In this document: piece by piece, positions 48,214 to 56,833 of the stretch
Position numbering within the stretch: position 1 is the first letter of the stretch
How the letters are laid out: each line of letters opens with the position of its first letter
NCBI RefSeq assembly: GCF_049943335.1
Contig: NZ_JBNFVY010000002.1
Coordinates: 186,001 to 250,000 of the forward strand
DNA: 64,000 nucleotides
Direction of reading: 5' to 3'
DNA from: JBNFVY01 sp049943335
GTDB taxonomy: Bacteria; Pseudomonadota; Alphaproteobacteria; Rhodobacterales; Rhodobacteraceae
Position numbers and translations under genes: made by a program
The notes under the pieces: model-generated
Databases searched by the model: none
What the model was told of the DNA's origin: nothing
What the model saw: the letters and a program-made list of their open reading frames with translations, nothing else

Positions 48214-48254
48214 ATTAAAAAACGCGCCAAGGATCACCATGGCGCGTTCTTTTG
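48214..48254. terminator. Bidirectional terminator
   Basis: Nine-bp arms AACGCGCCA (48221-48229) and TGGCGCGTT (48240-48248). A CTTTT tract follows on the plus strand and a TTTTT tract on the minus strand. It serves the AAA ATPase gene and the convergent hydroxylase operon. Confidence 0.85.
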
Positions 48255-48291
48255 TGGGGCCTGTTGTGGGCCCTGTTGGGGGGCCTGAGAC

Positions 48292-50472
48292 TTAGGCGAA
48301 ATCAACCTGTCCTAGCATCGGCAACTCGGTCACACGCGCGCCGCCAGCACGCGCGATGGCGTTTGCCAAGGCCGGGCCCGAGGGCGGCGTGCCGGGTTCG
48401 CCCACGCCGGTCGGCGCCTCCATCGACTGGATCACAGCGACTTCGATCGCGCCGATATCGGACATGCGCAAAGGCTCGTAATCGGGGAAGTTGGACTGAT
48501 CCACCTCGCCTTTGGTCAAGGTGATTTCGTTGCGCATCACGGCGCCGATCCCAAAGCCGATCCCGCCTTCGATCTGGGCACGGATCACATCCGGGTTCAC
48601 CGGAACGCCGCAATCGACAGCCGCCCAGACCTTTTCGATCTTGACCGGATCGTCGCCGCCGCCCGACACCTCGGCCACTTCGGCAACAAAGGACCCGAAG
48701 GAATGATGCACCGCAAGGCCGCGTGCGCGCCCGTCGGGTGCCGGAGCGGACCAGTTGGCCAGGTCAGCAACCTGGTTGAGCACACCGATCATGCGGGTCT
48801 GGGCCGGGGTATCGCCCGGCAGCATGGACAGGCGCAGCGCCAGCGGGTCGGCATCGGTTTCCTGCGCCACCAGGTCCAACATGCTTTCCATGACATAAGC
48901 GGTATGCGTGTGCCCGACTGAACGCCACCACAAAACGCTTGTCGCCTTGGCATGGTCGGTCAGGCCCACGGCCATGCCCGGAACCGCATAAGGGGTGTCC
49001 GCCACACCTTCGACCGACGAATGATCGACACCGTCAATCACGGACATCTGCTCCATCGAGGTGCCTTTCATGATCGACTGGCCCGCGATGCGGTGGTCCC
49101 AGCCAATGATCGCGCCGTTGTCGTCCAGACCGACACGCACGCGATGCGCGAAGGCGGGGCGATAGTAGCCGCCCTTGATGTCGTCCTCTCGGGTCCAGAC
49201 CAGCTTGACGGGGCGCGAGCGGTCGGTCATCGCGAAGGCCATCGCACATTCAAGGTTGTAATCGGCCGTGGGATTGGCGCGCCGGCCAAACGATCCGCCC
49301 GCCAGAAGCGTGTTGACCTGAACCTTTTCCATCGGCAACTGCAGCACCTGGCTGACGGTCATGTGGCTGAATGTGGGGAATTGCGCCCCATCATGCAGCA
49401 CCACACCGCCATCGTCCGTCGGCGCGATGGTGCAGGTCAAGGGTTCCATCGGGGCGTGCGCGAGCAGCGGGAAATAGAACGTCTTGTCGATCACCTTTGC
49501 CGCCCCATCGACGGCATCGGCGGTGGCGGATTGATCGCCCCACTTCTGATAGGTGCTGGGGCCATTGACGCCGGCGATCAGCTCGGCCTTGATTTCGTCG
49601 GACGAACGCATTTCGGCGGCCGAATTGTCCCATTCCACTGTCAGCGCGTCGCGCGCGCTGATCGCGGCCCAGGTCGAGTCGGCATAGACCGCAACGCCGG
49701 ACGCATCCGGCAGGGTCTGTGCCATGACGAACCCGGGCTTGCCTTGCGCGCCGCTGGCGTCAAAGCTGGCGACCTTGGCCCCGCGCCGCGGCGCATGTGC
49801 AATGACCACCACCAGTTGGTTGTCCAACTGCAGATCCATCGCGAACGTGGCGCTGCCGTTTATCTTGACCGGGGTATCCTTGCGTTTGACCGCGCCTTCC
49901 TTGCCGATCAGACGCCATTCGTCCGGCGTGCGCAGGCGTGGCTGCTCGGGGGCGTCCAGCGCGGCGGCTGCTGCGACAAAATCTGCCAGCGGCGCGGATT
50001 TTCCGCCGCCGGTGATCTGGCCGTCAACGATGTCGAGCGTGCTGGCCTGTACACCCCATTCGCCGGCCGCCGCTGCGATCAGCATGTCGCGCGCGGCTGC
50101 CCCTGCGGTGCGGTATTGCATAAAGCTGTTGGCCATCGCGGTCGAGCCGCCGGTGCCCTGGATACCGCCGAACAGCGTGTTGCCATAGACCTGCGGGTTG
50201 GACGGGGCGAATTCATAATCGATCTGGTCCATCGTCACGCCAAGTTCTTCGGCGATCAGCGTCGTCAGACCGGTCGCGGGGCCCTGCCCCTTTTCGAAAT
50301 GCTTGACGATTGCGGTCACGCGGCCGTCCGAGCCGATGCGCACAAACGGGTTCAGATCGGACGCGTCAGAACTGGCCGCCAAAGCGCCATCGGCACGTGC
50401 GCCAACATAGAGAACGGCAGCCGTCGCAGCCGCCCCTTTCAGGAAGCCCCGGCGAGAGGTATTCACATTCAT
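48292..50472 (-). CDS. Molybdopterin-binding subunit of an IorB-type aldehyde/heteroaromatic oxidoreductase
   Basis: A 726-residue large subunit of the xanthine dehydrogenase superfamily, closest in layout to isoquinoline 1-oxidoreductase beta. It has a twin-arginine signal (NTSRRGFLKGAAATAAV), so it is folded with its cofactor and exported to the periplasm. Visible are the HAPMEPLTCTI and GGSFGRRANPTADYNLE cofactor-binding segments and the C-terminal GVGEPGTPP with the catalytic Glu. The start at 50472 fits the Tat signal. It lies four bases after the [2Fe-2S] subunit gene; no FAD subunit is present, so electrons probably go to a cytochrome. Confidence 0.88.
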   Translation of the reverse strand: MNVNTSRRGFLKGAAATAAVLYVGARADGALAASSDASDLNPFVRIGSDGRVTAIVKHFEKGQGPATGLTTLIAEELGVTMDQIDYEFAPSNPQVYGNTLFGGIQGTGGSTAMANSFMQYRTAGAAARDMLIAAAAGEWGVQASTLDIVDGQITGGGKSAPLADFVAAAAALDAPEQPRLRTPDEWRLIGKEGAVKRKDTPVKINGSATFAMDLQLDNQLVVVIAHAPRRGAKVASFDASGAQGKPGFVMAQTLPDASGVAVYADSTWAAISARDALTVEWDNSAAEMRSSDEIKAELIAGVNGPSTYQKWGDQSATADAVDGAAKVIDKTFYFPLLAHAPMEPLTCTIAPTDDGGVVLHDGAQFPTFSHMTVSQVLQLPMEKVQVNTLLAGGSFGRRANPTADYNLECAMAFAMTDRSRPVKLVWTREDDIKGGYYRPAFAHRVRVGLDDNGAIIGWDHRIAGQSIMKGTSMEQMSVIDGVDHSSVEGVADTPYAVPGMAVGLTDHAKATSVLWWRSVGHTHTAYVMESMLDLVAQETDADPLALRLSMLPGDTPAQTRMIGVLNQVADLANWSAPAPDGRARGLAVHHSFGSFVAEVAEVSGGGDDPVKIEKVWAAVDCGVPVNPDVIRAQIEGGIGFGIGAVMRNEITLTKGEVDQSNFPDYEPLRMSDIGAIEVAVIQSMEAPTGVGEPGTPPSGPALANAIARAGGARVTELPMLGQVDFA

Positions 50473-50476
50473 CGGA

Positions 50477-50941
50477 TCAAGCCTCCAGAATTTCGGCGGC
50501 GCGCTGAACGCCGGCACGGATACGTTGATAGGTGGCACAACGGCAGGCGTTGCCCCACATGTAGGCATCGATTTCTTCGGCGTTGGGCTTGGCGTTTTCG
50601 TTCAAAAGACCGACGGCAGACATGATCTGACCCGATTGGCAATATCCGCATTGCACCACATCCAGTTCGGCCCAGGCCTGCTGCACCGCAGCCCCGACGC
50701 GGTCTTGCTCCATCGCTTCGATGGTGCGGATATCGACCCCGTCGACATCTTCGATATTGGTCTGACAGGACCGGACCGGCTGGCCGTCGACATGCACCGT
50801 ACAGGCCCCGCAGGACGCAACCCCGCAGCCGAATTTGGTGCCGGTCATCTTCAATTCATCCCGGATGACCCAAAGCAAGGGTGTGCCGTCTTCGGCATCG
50901 ACTGTTGTCGTTGTGCCGTTGATGTTCAGTTCGCGTTTCAT
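50477..50941 (-). CDS. [2Fe-2S] subunit of the IorAB-type oxidoreductase
   Basis: A 154-residue protein with two [2Fe-2S] clusters. The plant-type ferredoxin cluster is KFGCGVASCGACTVHVDGQPVRSC, and the second is CGYCQSGQIM with CRCATY. It is the small partner of the molybdopterin subunit and is probably co-exported in the folded complex. The ATG at 50941 follows GGGAGAAG; the upstream frame enters repeat DNA and is rejected. Confidence 0.92.
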   Translation of the reverse strand: MKRELNINGTTTTVDAEDGTPLLWVIRDELKMTGTKFGCGVASCGACTVHVDGQPVRSCQTNIEDVDGVDIRTIEAMEQDRVGAAVQQAWAELDVVQCGYCQSGQIMSAVGLLNENAKPNAEEIDAYMWGNACRCATYQRIRAGVQRAAEILEA

Positions 50942-50952
50942 GTTCTTCTCCC

Positions 50953-51008
50953 TAATCGTGCCCAGACCTATTCGTGCCAAGACCCTAATCGTGCCAAGAC
51001 AATGGCAC
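50953..51008. promoter_or_regulatory. Triple direct repeat and inverted repeat upstream of the hydroxylase operon
   Basis: TAATCGTGCCAAGAC-like units lie at 50953-50967, 50969-50983 and 50986-51000 (offsets 16 and 17). The last overlaps an exact inverted repeat GTGCCA-N6-TGGCAC at 50991-51008. The group lies 12-67 bases before the first start codon, so it may be the binding site of the AraC regulator coded next to it. Confidence 0.5.
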
Positions 51009-51307
51009 AGCATTCTTTGTCAGAGCAGCCTTTCGGTTTGCACTGAAATCAATATACGCAGTCCCTTAGCCAACGTCGCTTGGGAATCGCGCCAATAAAC
51101 CAACAAAAAGCGCCAGCGGCGACGACGCTTGCGCCGCGACTTTGACCCACCTGTGCCGCTGACATGCCGGTTGCAGCTACCTGTCTGTCCGCTGACATCT
51201 AGCGCATCGCATCTGTCTTGCCACAGCGTGGATCGCGAATATGTGGGTGATGAAAACGGGTTCCCCGGGTTCCCGGCCATCAGCGTCTGGCCAGTGATCG
51301 AAGGGGC

Positions 51308-51346
51308 GGGATCGATGGTGTGGGATCGATGGTGTGGGATCGATGG
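51308..51346. repeat. Three-copy 14-bp tandem repeat
   Basis: GGGATCGATGGTGT begins at 51308 and 51322, and a third copy, truncated after 11 bases, begins at 51336. The repeat ends about 30 bases from the stop of the AraC gene. Confidence 0.8.
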
Positions 51347-51376
51347 GGCCGGAACGTGATCCGCCAATCGCGAGGA

Positions 51377-52372
51377 TCAGTTGATTTCCGCCACCCTGGC
51401 CTGCGAAGGGGTCATGCCCGTCCATTCATGGAACGCGCGGTAGAAAGAATTGGGATCCTGGTAGGCCAGAAGAAAACTGGTCTCTTCTGCGCTCAGCTTT
51501 TGGTCGCGCAGATAGGTCATCGCCAGGGACGCCCGGGTGGCATCCAGCAGCGCCTGGAAACTGGTGTTTTCGTCCTTCAGCTTGCGTTGCAGACTGCGCT
51601 TGCTCAGGTTCAACCGGGCGCTGACCGTGTCGATTGAAACTTGCCCCGATGGCAAAAGGTCCGCCAGAACCCGGCGCACCCGACCGCTGAGCGCGGCATC
51701 ATCCCCATGCCCGGACAGCCGCGCCAAAAGTTCCTTTTCGATCAGGTTGTAAAATTCGGTGTCTGCCGAAATCAGCGGGCGCTTTGCGTCGGCCATCGTG
51801 AAGGACAGCGCGATGTGATCGCCGTGTGTTACCGGTGCGCCGACATAGTCGCGAAACGCGTCGGTGACCCAATCCAGGTTCGGCAGTGTGATGGCGTGCG
51901 GCAAGACATGATGGGCGGTAAAAGCCCGTGCAAAATCAAGGAAAAAGATGATCTCGGTTGCGGCCATGACGGCCGGCGTCGCCTGTCCATCGGCCCCCGA
52001 GAACCGGACGTTCAGGTGCTGGTCGGTCTGTGTGATGTCAAGATTGATCGGCGCCACCAGCGGCTTGAACACGGCCAGGCGGCGCAGGCCCGTGGCAATA
52101 TCGGGGCTGGACGAAAAGGCAAGTAGCGCGGGTTGAAATGGCCCACGCGACGCACCCCGCCCAAGGGTAAGCGGCAAATCGGGATCGCCGCTTTCTTCTG
52201 CAAACGCCGTCCACAGCCGGAAATACGCGGCCGCGTCCACGCCCTTGCCTTCATTTTCCAGGCAGTCAGATGCCAACGCCGCGCGGGCCAGCACACGGGG
52301 GACGGAAATGCCCATGATATTGCAGGTCTGTCGGACGACTGCAGCGATCTTGTAGTGGCGCACGGTGGACAT
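51377..52372 (-). CDS. AraC-family transcriptional regulator
   Basis: A 331-residue regulator with an N-terminal Arabinose_bd-like domain of the OruR/ArgR type (residues ~15-200) and a C-terminal double HTH. The HTH is seen as QVSIDTVSARLNLSKRSLQRKL with LLAYQDPNSFYRAFHEWTGMTPSQAR. The ATG at 52372 gives MSTVRHYKIAAVVRQTC; an in-frame extension to 52528 runs into the poly-G tract and is rejected. It is transcribed in the same direction as the hydroxylase operon but upstream of it, and may be its activator. Confidence 0.86.
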   Translation of the reverse strand: MSTVRHYKIAAVVRQTCNIMGISVPRVLARAALASDCLENEGKGVDAAAYFRLWTAFAEESGDPDLPLTLGRGASRGPFQPALLAFSSSPDIATGLRRLAVFKPLVAPINLDITQTDQHLNVRFSGADGQATPAVMAATEIIFFLDFARAFTAHHVLPHAITLPNLDWVTDAFRDYVGAPVTHGDHIALSFTMADAKRPLISADTEFYNLIEKELLARLSGHGDDAALSGRVRRVLADLLPSGQVSIDTVSARLNLSKRSLQRKLKDENTSFQALLDATRASLAMTYLRDQKLSAEETSFLLAYQDPNSFYRAFHEWTGMTPSQARVAEIN

Positions 52373-52511
52373 AGGGTTCGCTCCGGTTCTGGGGCAACAT
52401 GTCAGAAAGTCAGCGGACCCGCATCTCTGATCAGCGCTCGTTCCCCAGATTGTGATGCTCTTGGGGTCTTTAGCAAATAAGCAAACATGCCCTGTCGTCA
52501 AGCTGTGAAAA

Positions 52512-52520
52512 GGGGGGGGG
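52512..52520. repeat. G9 homopolymer tract
   Basis: Nine consecutive G residues preceded by AAAA, in the 282-base divergent region between the AraC gene and the nuclease gene. Such tracts can slip during replication. It lies ~135 bases from the nuclease start, so any effect would be on transcription. Confidence 0.6.
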
Positions 52521-52654
52521 TATGGCATGCCAGCCCCTTACGGCAAATGTTGATATCGCTTGCCCGAAAAGGCGGGCCACACTTCTATGCCGCGCCGAAA
52601 CCACTTCCCTCTTGGAGAGGATGACTACATCTTCCTCAGCAAGGGAGTGCAAAT

Positions 52655-53554
52655 ATGGCAAATTTACGTCCGGTAGAGTTCAAACTGGTGGAGAAACTCA
52701 CTGAGATGGAAAGCGGGTACGTGCTCGACTTTTCAAATCAAACATTCGCGGAGTTCTTTTCGGACGAAGCAGGGATCGACATTTATGATGACGCATTCAG
52801 TGAATACGGCGGCTCGAAAGGAAAGCGGCTACGAGCCTTTTTGAGGAGGGCCCAGCCCCTTGCAGTCGCGCGCATTCTCACTTCTCTCTGGGAATACCGA
52901 GAAATACGCCGGCTTGAGAGAGGTGAGCCCGAGACCATTCAGAACTGTCGCGCTCGGTTGTCTGCTATCGTGGAAAGATTGGGGGGCGATCCACTCCCTG
53001 CCCACGACATATCCCAGGTCGATACGGCCCGCCCTGTTTCGGCTCCGTCGTCAATACGGAAAGGTCCATCTGTCGTTGACCGTCAAGCATTACAGGACGA
53101 ATTTCAGGCGATGTTTGACATGGCACCACATCCGCGAGGCTATGCTTTCGAGAAATTCTTGAAGAAGTTGTTTGATGCGTGGGGCCTCGATTCCAGAGGT
53201 GGGTTTCGAAATTCCGGCGAGCAGATCGATGGCTCCTTTGTTCACGACCAAAATACATACCTGCTTGAAGCGAAGTGGCACAATGAGAAAACGAATGCGA
53301 ACACACTCCATGCTTTTCAGGGCAAGGTCGAAGAACGGCCGAAATGGGCCAGAGGTCTGCTTATCAGTTATAAGGGTTTCAGCAGTGACGCCTTCGACGC
53401 GTTCACCTCTCGCCAAATAATCCTGATGGATGGAATGGATATCATGGATACCCTCGGTCGAGAGCTTCATCTGGATGAGGTGATCCGTGCCAAGCTCCGC
53501 CACTCAGTGGAGCGCAAGGAGCCGTTTGCTCGAACACGAACCCTGTTTTCTTGA
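52655..53554 (+). CDS. Orphan PD-(D/E)XK restriction-endonuclease-like protein
   Basis: A 299-residue protein. Residues ~1-95 (GYVLDFSNQTFAEFFSDEAG, SKGKRLRAFLRRAQP) form a helical module like those found at the front of abortive-infection-type proteins. This is a resemblance from memory, not a database hit. Residues ~150-280 are an Mrr-like nuclease domain: Glu166 in GYAFEKFLKKLF, Asp192 in QIDGSF, and Glu205-Ala-Lys207 in LLEAKWH. An AAGGGAG site precedes the ATG by seven bases. Its GC content looks lower than its neighbours and no methylase is adjacent, so it is probably an acquired defence gene that discriminates non-self by other means. Confidence 0.75.
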   Translation: MANLRPVEFKLVEKLTEMESGYVLDFSNQTFAEFFSDEAGIDIYDDAFSEYGGSKGKRLRAFLRRAQPLAVARILTSLWEYREIRRLERGEPETIQNCRARLSAIVERLGGDPLPAHDISQVDTARPVSAPSSIRKGPSVVDRQALQDEFQAMFDMAPHPRGYAFEKFLKKLFDAWGLDSRGGFRNSGEQIDGSFVHDQNTYLLEAKWHNEKTNANTLHAFQGKVEERPKWARGLLISYKGFSSDAFDAFTSRQIILMDGMDIMDTLGRELHLDEVIRAKLRHSVERKEPFARTRTLFS

Positions 53555-54009
53555 TTACATAAAGTCCCGCTCGAGATGGCCGGACGCGCCGCGAAGCGAA
53601 CATTGGATCGGAACTTGTGGAAGTAGGCATCCAAACTGCGCAGCGTTGCGCGGCGGATACGCGCGCGTTCGGGGCATTCGCCCGCTTGGCGATGCGTGAT
53701 GCCCGTTGATTTCCACCCGGCGTCCCATTTTTCGCGCCAAGGACTGTCGACGCGGAGCGGTCGCAGCCTATCTACCGATCAACAGTTCGACGGCTTGCCA
53801 CCAAGACCTTGCCACCAAGACAAAGGACCACGCGCGTGAAAAACTACGTCAGGGACGGCGCCGCATTTGCGGGGTTGGCGTCAGCGGATGCCGCCAATTT
53901 GGCCAGTTTGCAGTCGGGAAATGCCCACCAAACGTGGCACGCCAAAATCGCGCGATACCCATCAATCGCAGGGCAATGCCCAAACCGCTGTACGACAAGG
54001 AAATGACCG
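53555..54009. other. Intergenic region downstream of the nuclease gene
   Basis: A 455-base region with no supported gene. It contains a 14-bp tandem duplication, CTTGCCACCAAGAC at 53794-53807 and 53808-53821. No terminator was found after the nuclease. The promoter of the cupin operon must lie near its right end. Confidence 0.45.
53794..53821. repeat. Two-copy 14-bp tandem repeat
   Basis: CTTGCCACCAAGAC occurs twice without spacer. Each unit starts CTTG and nearly ends CAAG, so the unit itself is partly palindromic. Confidence 0.7.
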
Positions 54010-54693
54010 ATGAACCTGAACGCAGACTTCGACAAACGTGTCCTTGTGCGCTCTGACGACTTAGCGTGGCAAGCGTCACCGATGAATGGCGTCGAGCGCC
54101 GCATGTTGGACCGTATCGGCGGCGAAGTGGCCCGCGCCACAACCATCGTCCGCTATGCACCCGGCAGCAAGTTTTCGGCCCACACCCACACCGGCGGCGA
54201 AGAATTCATCGTGCTGGACGGCGTGTTCCAGGATGAACATGGCGACTACCCGGCGGGCACCTACGTGCGAAACCCGCCAACGACACAGCACACACCGGGG
54301 TCGGATCAGGGCTGCACCATCTTCGTCAAGCTCTGGCAATTCGACCCGGACGATCGCAACCAGTTCCGCAAAAACATGGCCGATGAACTGGGAGCATTTT
54401 CCGATGGCGTGGCCACTGCCCTTTTGCACCAAGACGATCGTGAGGTGGTCAGCTACAGCCACATTGACCCGAGCGCGACCCTGACATCCCAAGCCCCGGG
54501 CGGCATCGAGATGCTGGTCCTTGACGGCAGCGTCACGCTGCCAGCGCAACATCTGGGCAAAAACGACTGGCTGCGCTTGCCCGATGGGGATCCCCTGTCG
54601 GCCACAGGCGGCCCCGATGGCGCCAGGGTCTGGATCAAATCCGGCCACCTGCCCTTTGCCAAAGCCCCCGAGGTGCCCTCCGATGCAACGTGA
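54010..54693 (+). CDS. ChrR-like double-cupin protein
   Basis: A 227-residue protein. The first cupin contains SAHTHTGGEEFIVLDGVFQDEHGDYPAGTYVRNPP, which is the metal-binding cupin of ChrR-type anti-sigma factors (His/His/Glu ligands). A second cupin-like half follows (GIEMLVLDGSVTLPAQHLGKNDWLRLP). The N-terminal zinc anti-sigma domain of ChrR is absent, so it is unlikely to hold a sigma factor. It may sense or process an oxidised metabolite. It overlaps the SDR gene by 11 bases; the three genes form an operon. Confidence 0.82.
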   Translation: MNLNADFDKRVLVRSDDLAWQASPMNGVERRMLDRIGGEVARATTIVRYAPGSKFSAHTHTGGEEFIVLDGVFQDEHGDYPAGTYVRNPPTTQHTPGSDQGCTIFVKLWQFDPDDRNQFRKNMADELGAFSDGVATALLHQDDREVVSYSHIDPSATLTSQAPGGIEMLVLDGSVTLPAQHLGKNDWLRLPDGDPLSATGGPDGARVWIKSGHLPFAKAPEVPSDAT

Positions 54694-55366
54694 CAGACCG
54701 CTGGCACTGGTTGCGGGTGCGGGGGCGGGCCTTGGCCAGTCGCTTGTCGAACGGTTTGAGGCGGGCGGCATGACAGCCGTCGGTCTGGGCCGCACCCGGC
54801 CAGACAAGACCGCGGGGCTGTTCCATCAGATCGATCTGGCGGACCCCGAACAGGTCTCGCCCCTGCTGGCGGACCTGATTGCCGCCCACGGGGCCCCCGA
54901 AATCGTGGTGCACAATACGGCCGAGCTGGTGATTGCGCCGTTCGCTGAAACCTCGCTTGCGGAGTATCAACGCACTTGGACATCCATGGTGCAAACTCTG
55001 GTCATCTTGGGCCAGACTGTGCTGCCGGCAATGGTTCAGTCCGGCGGCGGGGCGCTTATCGTGTCCGGCGCGACGGCATCGCTGCGGGGGGGTGCGACGT
55101 TTTCGGCCTTTGCGTCGGCAAAATTCGCGCTGCGCGGGCTGACCCAATCGCTTGCGCGCGAATTCCAGCCACAGGGCATCCATGTGGCCCATGTGATCCT
55201 TGACGGGATCATCGAAACGGCCCGCTCGAAGACCCTGCACAGCCTTGATCCGGCGAAAATGATGACGCCCGCCGACATCGCCGAGACGTATTGGCAACTG
55301 GCCCATCAGCCCAGTTCCACCTGGACGCAGGAACTGGATCTACGCCCGCCGAGCGAAGGGTTCTGA
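54683..55366 (+). CDS. Short-chain dehydrogenase/reductase with Phe at the catalytic Tyr position
   Basis: A 227-residue Rossmann-fold protein. The cofactor loop is VAGAGAGLGQS (residues ~10-20) and the substrate-region sequence is IVSGATASLRGG. The YxxxK motif reads Phe143-Ala-Ser-Ala-Lys147 (FSAFASAKFALRGL), so the usual catalytic Tyr is Phe. A small clade of SDRs shares this form with the same GIHVAHVILDG ending. It may have lost or altered reductase activity. The ATG at 54683 overlaps the cupin stop, and the FAD oxidase starts three bases after its stop. Confidence 0.82.
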   Translation: MQRDRPLALVAGAGAGLGQSLVERFEAGGMTAVGLGRTRPDKTAGLFHQIDLADPEQVSPLLADLIAAHGAPEIVVHNTAELVIAPFAETSLAEYQRTWTSMVQTLVILGQTVLPAMVQSGGGALIVSGATASLRGGATFSAFASAKFALRGLTQSLAREFQPQGIHVAHVILDGIIETARSKTLHSLDPAKMMTPADIAETYWQLAHQPSSTWTQELDLRPPSEGF

Positions 55367-55369
55367 TGG

Positions 55370-56434
55370 ATGCAGACCGATACACTGATCATCGGTGGCG
55401 GGCTTGCCGGGCTTTTCCTTGCGGCCCGTCTCAGCGCGCTTGGGCACGATTTCCTGCTCGCCGAGGCGCGCCCCCGCCTTGGCGGGCGCATTGCGACGCT
55501 GCACCAGGATGGCGGCGCGTTTGACATGGGGCCTGCTTGGTTCTGGCCCGGCCAACCGCGCATCGCACAGCTGATCACCCAGTTGGGGCTAAGCCGTTTC
55601 GATCAATATGCCCATGGCGACCTGATCTACGAGGACGACCAAGGGCAGCCCATCCGCGGTCAGGGCTTTGCGTCGATGCAAGGGTCATATCGTCTGACCG
55701 GCGGGCTGGGGCAACTGATCACCGGCCTGTCGGATCAGATCGACGCGGGCCGCGTGCACCTTGGTACACCCATCACCGGCCTTGCCCGGCACACTGACGC
55801 CATCACCGCGACCGTGCAAACCGGCCAGACAATCGCGGCCCGCCGCGCCGTGCTGGCCATCCCCCCGCGCCTGGCCTCTGACATCGTTTTTGATCCCGAC
55901 CTGCCCGGCCCGGCCCATGCGGCCATGAAAGCCACCGCCACATGGATGGCCGGCCACGCCAAGGCGGTTGCCATCTATGATCGCGCGTTTTGGCGCGAAG
56001 CGGGCCTGTCCGGCGATGCGATGAGCCGCTTTGGACCATTGTCGGAAATACACGATGCCTCGCCTGCGCAGGGCGGCCCCTACGCGCTGTTCGGGTTTCT
56101 CGGCGTGCCGCCTCAGGCCAGGGCGGACGAGCAAGCGCTGAAACAGCACATTCTCGCGCAGCTCACCCGGATCTTTGGCCCCGATGCGGCCAGTCCTGTC
56201 ACCCTGGCGGTGAAAGATTGGGCCTTTGATCGGTTCACCGCAAACGGGTTGGACCAGCAACCCCTTTTTGCCCACCCTGACTATGGTCTGCCCGCCGCGC
56301 TGAGCGGCTTGTGGAACGGCAAGCTGATCTTTGGCGGGACCGAGGTCGCGCCGGAATTCGGCGGCTATCTTGAGGGGGCATTGGAAGCCGCTGAAAACGC
56401 GCTGAGCCAATTGAAAAGCGGCTTGTCCGATTGA
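55370..56434 (+). CDS. FAD-dependent amine-oxidase-like flavoprotein
   Basis: A 354-residue flavoprotein of the monoamine-oxidase/phytoene-desaturase superfamily. The FAD-binding Rossmann motif IIGGGLAGLFLAARL and the GG motif RLGGRIATL are at the N-terminus, and FGGTEVAPEFGGYLEGALEAAENAL closes the FAD site at the C-terminus. It lacks an obvious membrane anchor. It is co-transcribed with the ChrR-like cupin and the SDR; such groupings are known in singlet-oxygen-stress loci of Rhodobacter. Its substrate is unknown. Confidence 0.84.
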   Translation: MQTDTLIIGGGLAGLFLAARLSALGHDFLLAEARPRLGGRIATLHQDGGAFDMGPAWFWPGQPRIAQLITQLGLSRFDQYAHGDLIYEDDQGQPIRGQGFASMQGSYRLTGGLGQLITGLSDQIDAGRVHLGTPITGLARHTDAITATVQTGQTIAARRAVLAIPPRLASDIVFDPDLPGPAHAAMKATATWMAGHAKAVAIYDRAFWREAGLSGDAMSRFGPLSEIHDASPAQGGPYALFGFLGVPPQARADEQALKQHILAQLTRIFGPDAASPVTLAVKDWAFDRFTANGLDQQPLFAHPDYGLPAALSGLWNGKLIFGGTEVAPEFGGYLEGALEAAENALSQLKSGLSD

Positions 56435-56833
56435 AGCAAGTCAGGTGATTTGCGGTCCATGGCGCGGCTTGCCTGGGCCATATTTTCGAAGTTCGCTTTG
56501 GTGGGCGTCACCTTTGCGCGGCGGGCGACAAACAGGTTCAGACGGGACAACCGTATCAGCCGGCGAATTGATGTCCCAAACTTCCGCAGCCCCCTGCATA
56601 AAGCGCATGGCGCAATGGCCGCGTTGCGTATTGGGTAAGACATAGATCGCCGCGCGAAACCGTTGATCGGATTTATCTATCCGCCACAGCTATTGATTTC
56701 GCGAACTGCGACCTTGGGCGGCGCGCCGACATTGCCTGCACTTGCGGGGCCATGCGTGGCAACGCGAAACTGGCCGGTCATTGGGAAATCATCATAGTGG
56801 CCACCCGGCGCGTTGCCGGGTGGCCGTTTGGTC
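56435..56833. other. Intergenic region between the flavoprotein and PepSY genes
   Basis: A 399-base region with no supported gene. A weak minus-strand frame of 92 codons overlaps the end of the flavoprotein gene and is not supported. A strong hairpin lies at 56799-56825. Confidence 0.45.
56799..56825. terminator. Perfect 11-bp hairpin near the PepSY gene end
   Basis: GGCCACCCGGC (56799-56809) pairs fully with GCCGGGTGGCC (56815-56825) around a 5-base loop. There is no T tract on either side, but its place eight bases past the stop of the minus-strand PepSY gene suggests a terminator. Confidence 0.6.

Larger units (their letters stand above)
50942..51376. other. Intergenic region with operator-like and tandem repeats
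   Basis: A 435-base gap between the hydroxylase operon and the AraC stop. It has a three-copy 15-base direct repeat at 50953-51000, an inverted repeat at 50991-51008 and a three-copy 14-base tandem at 51308-51346. No gene is supported. Confidence 0.55.

Noticed and set aside
48292..50941. Xanthine dehydrogenase for the purine pathway
   Set aside because: The two subunits are of the isoquinoline-oxidoreductase type with a twin-arginine signal and no FAD subunit. They are 34 kb from the ureide genes.
50991..51008. Sigma-54 promoter (TGGCAC elements)
   Set aside because: TGGCAC is present, but no GC-type -12 element occurs at the required spacing, and the hexamers are explained by the repeat.
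54010..54693. Anti-sigma factor ChrR
   Set aside because: The cupin half matches, but the N-terminal zinc-binding anti-sigma domain is absent and no ECF sigma gene precedes it.
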